From NCBI GenBank assembly GCA_022575985.1, contig JAKSXM010000272.1:806001-870000 (forward strand): DNA of 64,000 bases. The letters are read 5' to 3'. The DNA comes from Anagrus nilaparvatae (lineage: Eukaryota > Arthropoda > Insecta > Hymenoptera > Mymaridae). Position numbers and translations under genes: made by a program. The notes under the pieces were generated by a model, which was given only the letters and a program-made list of their open reading frames with translations, did no database searches and was not told the origin of the DNA. Shown one piece after another: positions 9,386 to 20,642 of the stretch; positions within the stretch are counted from its first letter, which is position 1, and each line of letters starts with the position of its first letter.

Positions 9386-9730
9386 AAATAAATTTATATA
9401 TTGTAGCTAAAATATTGTATTTTGTATTTTTTTTATATTTAATTTGACTAAATCAAAAAATTATTTGAGTATAAAATTATGACAAATAAAATAAAAAAAT
9501 AATACGGTGAAATAATTTTTTTCTTTTGTTCACATTTTTTACGAATCGGACTTTATCCAAGCATCTTGGATAATCCTAGGACTATCCAAGCGGTGCCGGA
9601 TAAAGTTGAACAAAAAAGATGAAAAAAATCAAGAATCGGACTTTATCCAACTCCGCTTGGATAGTCCTAGGTTTATCCGGATAGACCTAGGACTATCCAG
9701 AGATCGGACTCTACCCGTAACATATATATA

Positions 9731-10170
9731 AAAAGACAAGTTATCAAAAAAATAAATTTTACAAAGCCACATATTGAATGGTTGGTCTCGCGCTGAGCTG
9801 GCATACTGTAACACGCTGTTATTCGTTTACACGGCATACGGTAAATGGTTACAAGAAGTATTCATCCGTATTATTTACGGAAAACTGCATACGATAGCCG
9901 TATAAATTCGCCAATTAAGATGGCAAATTTCAAACGGATCCCTTGTTTTATATAAATGTAATAATTTTAATGGTTTTTACAATGTTATAATTGTAATATG
10001 TGTACTGAAATTAGTGGAATATAACTCACTTAAAATTTTTTTTCGAATAATGTCCTGTTTTATAGAAAAGTTGTAATTTCAATTATTTTAATGTAATTGT
10101 AGGATTCAGATAATCGTATTCAATTTTGCAGAATGTATACCAATATAAATTTTCTATAAATAATGTCCGG
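9731..10170. repeat. AT-rich flank with TGTCC-GTTTTAT repeats
   Basis: Contains two copies of a motif around ATAATGTCC(T/G)GTTTTATA (near 10048 and 10160). The same motif recurs on the other side of the palindrome at 12340-12610, so the palindrome lies inside, or brought along, a tandem array of roughly 110-130 bp units. Confidence 0.4.
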
Positions 10171-12281
10171 TTTTATATGGGTTAATATTTGTGAACTGTA
10201 TATGACTTTGCATGGTCGGGTCTTAAAATGTACTCCAAAGTATGTTTGGTCGAAAGCATATATAAAAATAATAATTTTCCCCAATTTTTAGCATTTTCGA
10301 TCCAATCCTCTATTTTTTACAGCGATTTTTGTTTTTTTCAATTTTTTGAAATTTTTAATTTTTGAGAAATTTATGTTCATTAATTTTTCTCGCAAACGCG
10401 AACTTTACAATAAAATTTTTTTCCTTATATTACCCCATAGGAAATTTTCCGTAGAATTCGATTCTGGGGTCCAAATTTTTTTTCGAACTGCGCATGCGCA
10501 AGAAAATCAACTTTCTTGCTTTGCCTTTTCTAGCTAATATGCCTCAGCTGCAGACGGCTCAATTTTCATCATGATGGTCTCAAATTGTATGTTTTTTCAT
10601 ATACTTTCAGCATATGGAATCATTTTTTTGGGTAAATTTATTTTAAAAGCACTAAAATTGAAAAATAGCGATTTTTAAAAAATCATTTTTCACAAATTTT
10701 AAATTTCCCGCCAAGTCACGTGACCAAATGAAAATCTGACTAAAAATTCGGATTCAGCGGAAAATTTTACATCAGGATACCAATTTTCGTCTTATTTCAT
10801 TAAATGGTTTCTAAGATATCCCATTTTAAAGATAAAGATTAAAATTGACTTTTTTTAAAAAACCCTAAAAATGGGACTCTGACTTTAATTATCATATCTG
10901 CTAAACAAATAATTATAAAAAGACGAGTAAAAATTTTTTGGAAACTAAGGGCTTTTAAAAAATTTTTGAGGCCTATAGAACTCGTTTCTTTTAAAAATTA
11001 GAATTTTGGCAGCAATTTCAAAATTGGTCATTTTGGGGTAAGAATAGGCATTAGGTTTATTGACTATCGGCATGAGAGATTTAGCGAAAAATAATTGCAG
11101 TGTACGGTAACTAAATGGTGACACTTATACCAAAAAAATAAGACCAATTGGAAGTATTTTGGTTAACTGGCAAGTTCGCAGCATTGTATTAAAGATTATG
11201 AAAAAAATCCTATTTTATAACATTGTCGTATTCTGTAGCTATTCTATCTTATTTTCAATTTTCCGAATTTTCTAGTCACCTAATGAAAATTTTGACGAAA
11301 TTTTCGGATTCCTCGAGTACAAAAGACCCCCTTTTTGGAAAAGTTTTGGATTTTTCCGTAACGCTATAGAAATAAAAGAAATAGCAAAATACTAAATAAC
11401 TACAAAATACCACAATGTTATCAAATAGGATTTTTTCGTAATCTTTAATACAAAGCTGCAAACTTGCCAGTTAACCAAAATACTTCCAATTGGTCTTATT
11501 TTTTTGGTATAAGTGTCACCATTCTGTTACCGTAGACTGCAATTATTTGTCGCTAAATCTCTCATGCCGATAGTCAATAAACCAAATGCCTATTCTTACC
11601 CTTAGTTTATTAAAGCCCTTAGTTTCCAAAAAATTTTTACTCGTCTTTTTATAATTATTTGTTTAGCAGATATGATAATTAAAGTCAGAGTCCCATTTTT
11701 AAGGTTTTTTAAAAAAAGTCAATTTTAATCTTTATCTTTAAACTGGGATATCTTAGAAACCATTTAATAAAATAAGACGAAAATTGGTATCCTTATGTAA
11801 AATTTTCCGCTGAATCCGAATTTTTAGTCAGATTTTCATTTGGTCACGTGACTTGGCAGGAAATTCAAAATTTGTGAAAAATGATTTTTTAAAAATCGCT
11901 ATTTTTCAATTTTAGTGCTTTTAAAATAAATTTACCCAAAAAAATGATTCCATATGCTGAAAGTATATGAAAAAACATACAATTTGAGACCATCAGGATG
12001 AAAATTGAGCGGTCTGCAGCTGAGGCATGTTAGCTAGAAAAGGCAAAGCAAGAAAGTTGATTTTCTCGCGCATGCGCAGTTCGAAAAAAAATTTGGACCC
12101 CAGAATCGAATTCTAAGGAAAATTTCCTATGGGGAAAAAATAGAGGATTGGATCTAAAATGCTAAAAATTGGGGAAAATTATTATTTTTATATATGCTTT
12201 CGACCAAACATACTTTGGAGTACATTCTGAGATTTGAAAATCCAAACTGTATACACTTCACAAATGTTGACCCATATAAAA
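10171..12281. mobile_element. Large palindrome A (foldback/MITE-like)
   Basis: The left arm (10171-11250) and right arm (about 11382-12281) are inverted copies around an unpaired centre of about 130 bp. The right arm lacks about 100 bp present in the left. Outer ends are TGGGTTAATATTTGTG and CACAAATGTTGACCCA, each bordered by TA. There is no coding capacity. A diverged single arm of the same family is at 56885-57240 (shared segments TTCTGGGGTC and CACGTG context). A long-TIR MITE of mariner-like type is the best guess. Confidence 0.8.
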
Positions 12282-12339
12282 TTAGTAATTTCAATTGTTT
12301 TTTTGCATTGACAGCATTAAAATATTAGTTTGGAATTTA

Positions 12340-12710
12340 GCAGAACATACCTCACTTCAAATTTTTTATGAATAATGTCCAGTTTATTAGAAAAGTTGAA
12401 ATATCAGTATTGAATGTAGCAAAATTAACCCCACTATAGATTTTTTTAGAATAGTGTCCTGTTTTATAGAAAAGTAGTAATTTCAATTATTTTTATGCAT
12501 TGAAATATAAGTATTGTATTTCGCAGAATATATCCCACTCTAAATTCTTTTCGTGTAATGTCCTCTTTTATAAATTTCTATAATGTCGGCTACTTTATAT
12601 TATAAAAACCAAAAAAATAATTTATAAAATTTCAATTTATATTAACGGCTGTTTTATATATCAAAAAACCCAGAAAATAATATAGATGTTGCGTCGGCTG
12701 TCCTAAGTAT
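12340..12710. repeat. Degenerate tandem repeat with TGTCC-TTTTAT motif
   Basis: Units containing AATGTCC(A/T)(G/C)TTTTAT(A/T) and later GGCTGTTTTATAT or GGCTACTTTATAT repeat every 60-130 bp with much divergence. They match the left flank of palindrome A. Confidence 0.4.
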
Positions 12711-12858
12711 GGAAAAATCAAATAATAAAAAAATTTTACTGTATAGTGAAATTCATATTGGCTGTCTACGATATTAAAAAAAATTCAATCTATAAATAAT
12801 AAGTATTGAATAATAGAAATTCAAAATAATTTTTTATCGCTCGATAATAAGGAGAGTA

Positions 12859-12930
12859 TTTAAACTGATTAAAATAATATATAACAATTTACTCGTAAAG
12901 GATGTTATATATTATTTCAATCAGTTTAAA
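12859..12930. repeat. 27-bp inverted repeat hairpin
   Basis: TTTAAACTGATTAAAATAAT... (12859-12885) pairs with 12904-12930 at 26 of 27 positions around an 18-nt loop. It is probably a small MITE end pair or a chance expansion; no flanking duplication is evident. Confidence 0.6.
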
Positions 12931-13360
12931 TTCAATCTATATTGTTGGCTATTTCATATATTAAAAAAACCAAAAAAATAGTATATAGATTTTGGCTGTG
13001 CTAAGTATTAAAAAACAATAAAAACTACCACTTTTTGAGTTTTTAATTTTTGAACTTCTTAGCTTTAAAAAGTTATAACTCTGAACCGTGAGCTCAAATA
13101 AAAAAATTTATAACTGGTTTGTGTAACTACACAACCAACGAGCATGGAACATGTTCATTTATAACATTGATAATAAAGTATCTATTGTGTTCATAATATA
13201 AATATTTATATGCAAATATTTATATTTAGATTTTTATTATAGAAATCATGCTGCTTAGACATCAAAATGAACCAAATTAATTAAATTTTCAAATTATTAT
13301 AGTTTTTTAAATAATATGAATTTATTTTTTATTAATTTTTACAATGAATTCTTAAAAATT

Positions 13361-13575
13361 CTGCACCAATGGTCCCTAGGTACTTCTGCACCAAAGGTCT
13401 TTAGGTACTTGTGCACCAATGCTCCCTAAGTACTTCTGCACCAAAGGTTCCTAGGTACTTCTGCACCAAAGGTCTTTAGGGACTTCTGCACCATAGGTCC
13501 CTAGGTACTTCTGCACCAATGCTCCCTAGGTACTTCTGCACCAATAGTCCCTAGGTACTTCTGCACCAAAAGTCC
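13361..13575. repeat. 25-bp minisatellite, about nine copies
   Basis: The unit CTGCACCAATGGTCCCTAGGTACTT repeats head to tail every 25 bp with point differences (for example AAAGGTCTTTAGG). Units are contiguous with no unique spacers, so it is a minisatellite and not a CRISPR array. Confidence 0.9.
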
Positions 13576-13599
13576 CTGAATCGAAAATATTTTAAGTCC

Positions 13600-13735
13600 A
13601 TTTCACCCCCTCCTAAAAACGTCATTTTTTCACCCCCCTAAAAGTGTCAATTTTTGACCCCTCCCTAAAAACGTCAATTTTTTACCCACCCACCCTAAAA
13701 GCACCAATTTTTGACCCCCCCCCTGCCGAGCCGGA
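13600..13735. repeat. Pyrimidine-rich about 35-bp minisatellite, four copies
   Basis: Units of the form CACCCCCCTAAAAGTGTCAA with TTTTTGA follow directly on the 25-bp array. The alternating C-runs and T-runs make the strand strongly asymmetric. Confidence 0.7.
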
Positions 13736-13962
13736 CTTTTTAAATACCTCATCCAATGAACATGTTCCATGTTAAAAAAACGTCAAATCGATAGCATTTT
13801 TTCCAAGGAATAATTTGCACAAAAGCTTCATTAAAGATTAATTTAAAACAATTTTTAGGTATTTTCGCCCATACAGTGTTTCATAAATTAGTATTGAATA
13901 AAATCAAAAATAATTAAATAATTGTTGTTTTGTGTATCGCCCATTTTTTGATAAAATAAATC

Positions 13963-14092
13963 TTGTTTTGTCTTTTTTTAATGACCAGTACTGGGCTATA
14001 TGAAAAGAAACTTTAGAAGGTTCTTTTTATTTTTTCATAGATGTTTTTTTTATTTTTGTTAGACGTTTCGTCATTAAAAAAAGACAAAACAA
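13963..14092. repeat. Perfect 22-bp inverted repeat hairpin
   Basis: 13963-13984 and 14071-14092 are exact inverted copies (TTGTTTTGTC and seven T, then AATGA). The loop starts CCAGTACTGGGC, itself partly palindromic. The same loop motif occurs in the next hairpin. Confidence 0.75.
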
Positions 14093-14232
14093 AAAATAAT
14101 TAATTTTTTCTATTATTTCATTTTAATATATATGGGTGGTTTTTACAGGAACGGAATACATAGTGTCCCCTCCATTTATATCCGAAACTAAAGCTCTTTT
14201 ACACTTTTTTTTCTTTTAAAAAGTTCATAAAT

Positions 14233-14373
14233 AATTATATATATATTAGTTGTTTATTTATTGACCTGTACTGGGCATAACTGTTAAATGAATCATATTA
14301 ATAAAAATTGCCCTATCTTGATATGTGTATGTATATATTACATCAATAAATAAACAACTAATATATATATAAT
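14233..14373. repeat. Perfect 31-bp inverted repeat hairpin
   Basis: 14233-14263 and 14343-14373 are exact inverted copies that include TTAGTTGTTTATTTATTGA. The loop opens with CCTGTACTGGGC, nearly the same as the loop of the 13963-14092 hairpin, so the two are probably related elements with diverged stems. Confidence 0.75.
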
Positions 14374-14499
14374 TTGAAAAATATTTGGGCGATAAATAAA
14401 ATAAACATAAAAATATTCATAAATAATATTTTTTTAAAGTCACAACCTACTATGCATAAATTGGTAAGTTAACAAAAAAATTTTCTGGAGCATATGTGT

Positions 14500-15080
14500 T
14501 CAAAATGTCGCCACCGTCCGCTGTCCTTTTGCTTAGCTGTAAACTTTGAGTATTAACAAACGGCTTAAAATTTGAACTTAAATTTTTCTGTAGGATTCAT
14601 ATGACGTATTTAGGTCCCAAATACTCATGTTTTTCAACGAAACAAATTTTCATGCAATCCTCTTCGTTTATCGTCAAATATAAGTCTGTCCCTCGATTTT
14701 AGCTCTTTTTAAGCTTTCCACCTTTTATGGATGCGCACTCTATATTTATGCACTTGAAAGCACTGTTGTATTATTTTTCTTACAAAAATACTCATATATG
14801 AACCGTGGAAAACCTAAAATTTTAAATATGAAAGCTTTAACTATGAAAATTAAACTTATTAAATTTTTAAAACGCTTTTACAAAAAAAAAAATGTCGCCA
14901 CCGTCCATGTCGTTTTCTCCAAGTGTATGTCATATATTACTTAATATATCTTGTTCAGTTACGTGTTTTGATGGAAAAATAAGATACCCAGAGTTTGAGA
15001 AAATTTTATGGCTTCAATACAAAGTTATTTCAATAATACATTCAAAATGTCGCAACCGTCCACGTCGCCACCGTCTGCAT
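14500..15080. other. Interval with four GTCGCCACCGTCC motifs
   Basis: The GC-rich word GTCGC(C/A)ACCGTC(C/T) occurs near 14508, 14892, 15046 and 15064 in DNA that is otherwise over 70% AT. The two last copies are almost contiguous. No open frame explains them. They may be the internal repeats of a non-autonomous element. Confidence 0.45.
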
Positions 15081-15327
15081 AAATAAAAAAATCCCATAAG
15101 AATAAGATGTAGAATTTATTTTTATATTTATAGCAGTACCACTGAAAATTTTAGGTTTTTGGACATTGACAAACATAAAAATAAAAAAATTTTTTTTTTT
15201 AAATATAATTAGTGTTGTGCCGTAAACAATAAAAAAATATACAGTTACAGTGAAAACCACCCATATAGGATACTGACTTGGACTAAACCTACAGTGCAAC
15301 AAAAATGTAATTCCATTCTTATGTATT

Positions 15328-16470
15328 CCACACCTAACTCAAATATCATTTTTATGCATTGAGAAGTGTGAGAAATTGTTTAGAAACTAATATAGTTTTT
15401 GATTCTTCTGAAGTAACTTGCGTATTAGTCAACCAAATTTTCATATTATTTTAATCTTTTTTAAAAGTATTAAAACGTAATTTTATTCAATACAAAATAT
15501 ATAAAAATAATATTTAGTTGGTTATCACGCATCGCAGTAATTTTTATTCAGTATTTTTTAAATCTCAGAAATTTTCATACCATTTCAGCAGCATTAAAAA
15601 AAAAAATTAGATTACCATATTCCAATGCAATTCATGATTCTAATTATTATTTTGTTAATCAAATGATGTAAAAGTCAAGGCAAGCTAAATTTTTTTGGGA
15701 ATTTAAATCTCATACAAAATCTTCCATTGTGACTTAAGGCCCCCTTTTCAAAAATTAAAATTCGTAATGCACTTTTTTTTTCTTTCATTTTCTTGCTTAA
15801 AAACATTTGAAGAATGTATAAAAAAATTTTCAAGCAAAACGAAATATATGTTTTTGAGATATTTTGATTTTTATGGGACGGAATCATATGAAAACATAAG
15901 CATTTAAAAACTTTAAACGCGTTTATCTCAAAACTACTTTTTTAAATCGGTTCCAGTTCTAACTCAAAAACTTTTTCAGCTATTGACCTAAATCTTTGTG
16001 CGTTTTATTTGTAATTGTAGTGTCAAGTGCTGGAACTAGAAGATCGGAAAAAGGTGGATTAGAAAATTTTTTATTGACCATATTAGGTGTTTTTTTGTAC
16101 TTAAAAATCTACATTTTTCATTTTTTGCCCACCAAATGGTCAATTTTTGGAATTTTTGGAAACTTTTAGTTCCAGCACTTGAGAAGTCTACAGGGAATAA
16201 AATGCTCTTTTATTTATTTTTTTTCATGGACCACAATAGGCGCTAGGTGTGGAACCGATTTTTACTTTTTTTTTTCAGCCACTACTTTGACGCCCTCTAT
16301 AAAATATTAAAAATATGGATAATTAAAATAGTATTTTTTTTTGTATTCCTTAATACTTTTGTACCAATTTAAAAAAAAATTTGATGTTCTGGTATAATAA
16401 AATAACTAAAAAAAAACACGTTTAAAATTCATTAAAATTACACAAAAAAATGAAAAGGGGGCCTTAAAAC
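15328..16470. repeat. Old imperfect palindrome
   Basis: Several inverted pairs are nested: ATTCCACACCTAA near 15328 with GGTGTGGAA near 16245; CTTAAGGCCCCCTTTT near 15735 with AAAAGGGGGCCTTAA near 16453; and a perfect 15-bp pair CAAGTGCTGGAACTA (16024) with TAGTTCCAGCACTTG (16168). The pairs do not share one centre, so this is likely an old, rearranged foldback. Confidence 0.4.
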
Positions 16471-16486
16471 AAAGTTTTATTAAAAA

Positions 16487-16960
16487 TTGTGTTCGCAACA
16501 GATTAAGACACTTGCTTTATTACAGCGCGCGATAGCGCGCGCGACTAAGTTAAGTTCTAAACTTAGAAGCACTAATATACAGGAAATTGAGGTTTCTCTC
16601 TCTATTTTTAAGATGACCTTCAAGAGCTTTCGATCGAATAGCTCGAAAACCTCGAATTTCGATTATTATGTGTTTTTTATCACTGGTATATGTATAAATA
16701 AAAAGGAGTATAGAGTATGCGCATATTATTTTTATATATATAGCGTCTGCTCTCGCCCGGTACAAGATATCTCTATATATTATAATATTATAATATAACC
16801 TAATAAAAACAATTTTTATAAAAGATTAATTAAAAAATAAACCTAACTTACCTAACTGTTTATTTGTGCATGCTTGTTGAATATTCACATTTAATTAATA
16901 AAAAGTGATAAATATTTGCAAAGCTCATGAAAGAAAATTAAAGGAAATTAATAAAATACC
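16487..16960. other. Non-coding AT-rich interval with a short GC repeat
   Basis: Contains GCGCGCGATAGCGCGCGCG near 16525, an imperfect GC palindrome, and a (TATA) run near 16735. An open frame of about 100 codons spans it, but both strands are open here and the translation is low-complexity, so I do not call a gene. Confidence 0.4.
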
Positions 16961-16964
16961 AAGA

Positions 16965-17935
16965 TGACCATATTTATATATTTATAGACTCATGTATTAC
17001 TTATAAGTATCAAGTTACCCATGCTGGAGCAGTGTTTATTCTTACAATGAATGTTCTGTAGTTTAAAAAGTCATTAATTGCAGCAAAACAAGTAATAAGT
17101 ATCTGAGGCAGACAAGAAACATATGGTGTAATAGCTAATTTCTTCTGAAGGCTCATAAAAAAATAAATAAATAAATGAAAAGTTTTTTTCTTTTAGGTTT
17201 GAGTTTTTAATTCAGGGTTTCGAAGGTATAATTCAGTTCGGCTTTATATTTATATTCTCAAGTATTACTTACTAAAGTACCAAGAAATCAATCCATTGCT
17301 GGAGCAAGTTCATTCTTACGATGAATGTTCTGCAGTTTAAAAACTCATTAATTTCAGCCAAACAAGTAATAAGTATCTAAGGCAGACAAGAAACATTTGG
17401 TGCAATAGCTAATTTCTTTTGAACTCCAAAACATTGATGGTAAGAACAAACACTACACGGGTCATGGACTTCCTGATACTTAAGTAATACATGAGAATGT
17501 AAATATAAAGCTGAACTGAATTATATTTTTGAATGCTTTAATTACAAACTAAAAACTTAAAAGACAAAAATTCTTAATTTATTTATTTATTTTCTTTAAA
17601 TAATGAAAGAAACATCTCTTTTTTTTATATGTCTAGCATGCATCTGTCAGTTATAGTAGAAAAAAGTACATAAAAAAAATAAATAAATAAATGAAAAATT
17701 TTTTCTTTTAGGTTTGAGTTTTTAATTCAGGCTTTCAAACATATAGTTCGGCTTTATATTTACATTCTCATGTATTACTTAAGTATCAAGAAATCCATTG
17801 CTGAAGTACTGTTCATTCTTACGATGAATGTCCTGCAGTTTAAAAACTCATTAATTTCAGCCAAACAAGTAATAAGTATCTAAGGCAGACAAGAAACATT
17901 TGGTGTAATAGCTAATTCCTTTTGAATTCCAGAAA
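16965..17935. repeat. Degenerate repeat cluster, about 480-bp period
   Basis: The segment with GATGAATGTTCTGCAGTTTA, TTTCAGCCAAACAAGTAATA and AGGCAGACAAGAAACAT occurs near 17045, 17320 and 17825. A preceding segment (GGTTTGAGTTTTTAATTCAGG) is at 17195 and 17710. A reverse-oriented piece lies at 17440-17570. It is a decayed tandem and inverted cluster of one element. Confidence 0.7.
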
Positions 17936-17939
17936 TTTT

Positions 17940-18771
17940 TCTTTATTTATATGCTTCTTTCATTTTTTGCTATTTCAAAAAGATTTTTAAGTTGCAAAAC
18001 CATATAATTATAATTTATAGGCAGATATTATTTCTGCTATAATAACTAGTTAAAAAAATACTATACTTTTTAATCTTTACAGAATAGCAGCACTTTAAAA
18101 TCTTAATTTTTCGTTATTTGCAATCGTTTGAACGTGAAAAAAAATTTCAGTATAGACATTTTTCACATTTTTCAATTCCCTAATTATTTTTAGCTTATTA
18201 CCATAGAATACTTAACCCATGGGTTACATCTTAAATAATTTGTATATAATTATTTGCTAAATATATAAAAAAAAAATTTGATTTCAAACATGTTTTTCTT
18301 GTGTATTTCTGAATGAAAAATTATTTATTTAAAAAAAAGCTCTTATTGTTTATTAAGATTTTTATCATAAAAAATTTCATTTATTTAAAATATAAATTAA
18401 CTCTCTGGCAGAAATGGTATTGAAAATATTGCATTATAAGATAAAATTTTTATGCTAGAAAGCAGGATGAAATTCGGAGTGAAAATAAATTATAATAAAT
18501 TTTTTCAATATAACTTTTCCTCTGGAAAAAAAGAAACGACATGCATATTTTTTCTAAATTCTCCCACACGTATTCAAATACATTTTAAAATACGTATTTA
18601 AATACTTGAATCAAAGAGGTTTATATTAAATTTTAAAACAATATAAAAAAAAGACAAATTTTAATTATTTCCTCAGACAGATATGAGCACCCCTCGTGCG
18701 AGTTTATAAGCTCTCAAGAATAAAATTAGGGGAGGGCAAAGGTATTACTATTATGTTTGGAGGATGGGTAT
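17940..18771. other. AT-rich interval without recognised features
   Basis: No gene, RNA or strong repeat seen. Confidence 0.5.
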
Positions 18772-20642
18772 ATCCAAAATAATGTTTTTAAAACTTTAAT
18801 AAATTAAAGTATAATTAAAACTAAGTTAAGTCTTGTTGTTTCCTAATCACAAGCTCATCTGAATTTGAAGTTTTTGAGTCCAGAAAATAAGGTTTTTAAG
18901 ATTAAAATTTATTTAATTTCCTTACAATATTCCTAATGGATCTACTTTTTACATATAATTCAACTTTCGGCCCATAAATGTTGTGAGATGAAATTTTATG
19001 GCCTAAGCTAAGTAAAATTTTATTTAAGCAAAAATATTAATTCCTAATAAATATATTATAACTTTTGGGCCATAAATGTTGTGAGATGAAATTGTATGGC
19101 CTAAGCTAAGTAAATTTTTATTTCACCAAAAGTTTACAGTAAATAGATAATTTTTCTTATACAGTGCTGTACTTTAAATATAATTAGCTTATATTATAAC
19201 AATTTATTATCTTCAGAAACTGCTTAACTTGCCAGGCCCCTAAATAACCAGTAAACGGCGTGATTGCAAATTGTATCAATAATTATCTATTATAAAAAAG
19301 TTTATGGGCTTTTGGAGATCGCCATCTTGTGTCAACAGTTTATTAGCCAATCAAATTGCTTGTTTTAATTTTTGAATTTTTCTATTTTCTTGATAGGTTA
19401 TCATGGGTTATAGCCTATATTTATTGATTTATTGAAAACATCTATCTTTGATATTTCTTTAATGAAGCTAATGGGAAATGATAATGATATAGTCTAGTTT
19501 TAATTTAGTGTAAATAAAATTAAAATTTTATTTTATAAAGATATTAAATAAATTAAAAAATATTTAAAAATTTCGAAAAAAAAGCGTTTTCACCCCACTG
19601 AGAAAGAAAAATTTCGTTTTGTCCATGGGAACAAAAAAAGAATACCCCAGATCGCAGTTTACCATCCTCGACTTCGCCACAGATGCTAATTAACGTGCGA
19701 TCTGGGCCATTCTTTTTTTTGCTCCCTTGGTTAAAAATGTACTATTCTTTAATTTTATTTTAATTTTCCACCGATAAAATGGTTTTTAGGGGCCTGGCAA
19801 GTTAAGCAGTTTCTGAAGATAATAAATTGTTATAATATAAGCTAATTATATTTAAAGTACAACACTGTATAAGAAAAATTATCTATTTACTGTAAACTTT
19901 TGCTGAAATAAAAATTTACTTAGCTTAGGCCATATAATTTCATCTCACAACATTTATGGCCCAAAAGTTATAATATATTTATTAGGAATTAATATTTTTG
20001 CTTAAATAAAATTTTACTTAGCTTAGGCCATAAAATTTCATCTCACAACATTTATGGGCCGAAAGTTGAATTATATGTAAAAAGTAGATCCATTAGGAAT
20101 ATTGTAAGGAAATCCAATAAATTTTAATCGTAAAAACCTTATTTTCTGGACTCAAAATCTTCAAATTCAGATGAGCTTGTGATTAGGAAACAACAAGACT
20201 TAACTTAGTTTTAATTATACTTTAATTTATTAAAGTTTTAAAAACATTATTAATTTAATCAGTATCAGTATTTTGAAATATACATATGCTTAAATTAAAT
20301 TTTTACTTAGCTTAGGCCATATAATTTCATCTCACAACATTAGTGGCCCAAAAGTTATAATATATTAGAAATTTATAATTTTGCTTAATTTAAATGTTTA
20401 CTTAGCTTGGGCCATAAAATTTCATCTCACAACATTTATGGGCCAAAAGTTGAATTATATGTAAAAAGTAGATCCATTAGGAATATTGTAAGGAAATCAA
20501 ATAAATTTTAATCTTAAAAACCTTATTTTCTGGACTCAAAAACTTCAAATTCAGATGAGCTTGTGATTAGGAAACAACAAGACTTAACTTAGTTTTAATT
20601 ATACTTTAATTTATTAAAGTTTTAAAAACATTATTTTGGATA
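18772..20642. mobile_element. Large palindrome B with duplicated arm segment
   Basis: The left arm (18772-19244) is inverted at 19785-20250, and its outer part is present again at 20292-20642, so the right arm is tandemly duplicated. Each arm holds two subrepeats around CATAAATGTTGTGAGATGAA and GCCTAAGCTAAGTAAA. The outer ends are TATCCAAAATAATG and its complement. The centre (about 540 bp) holds a smaller foldback at 19627-19733 (CCATGGGAACAAAAAAAGAA against a near-complement; CAGATCGCA against TGCGATCTG). No coding capacity. Confidence 0.8.

Larger units (their letters stand above)
8501..9730. mobile_element. DNA transposon with about 290-bp terminal inverted repeats
   Basis: The left arm (about 8501-8790) and right arm (about 9438-9730) are near-identical inverted repeats with outer ends GTTACGGGTAGAGTCCGATC. 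Inside each arm are further mini-palindromes built from GGATAATCCTAGG, CCTAGGACTATCC and TCCAAGCGG/CCGCTTGGA. Between the arms are only about 650 bp, including remnants of a coding region (8860-9385). This is the structure of an internally deleted DNA transposon. Both flanks are (AT)n, so the exact ends and target duplication cannot be read. Confidence 0.85.

Noticed and set aside
13361..13575. Possible CRISPR-like array
   Set aside because: The 25-bp units are contiguous with no unique spacers, and the genome is eukaryotic; it is a minisatellite.
16487..16798. 103-codon open frame
   Set aside because: The opposite strand is also open, the translation is low-complexity and no motif is present.
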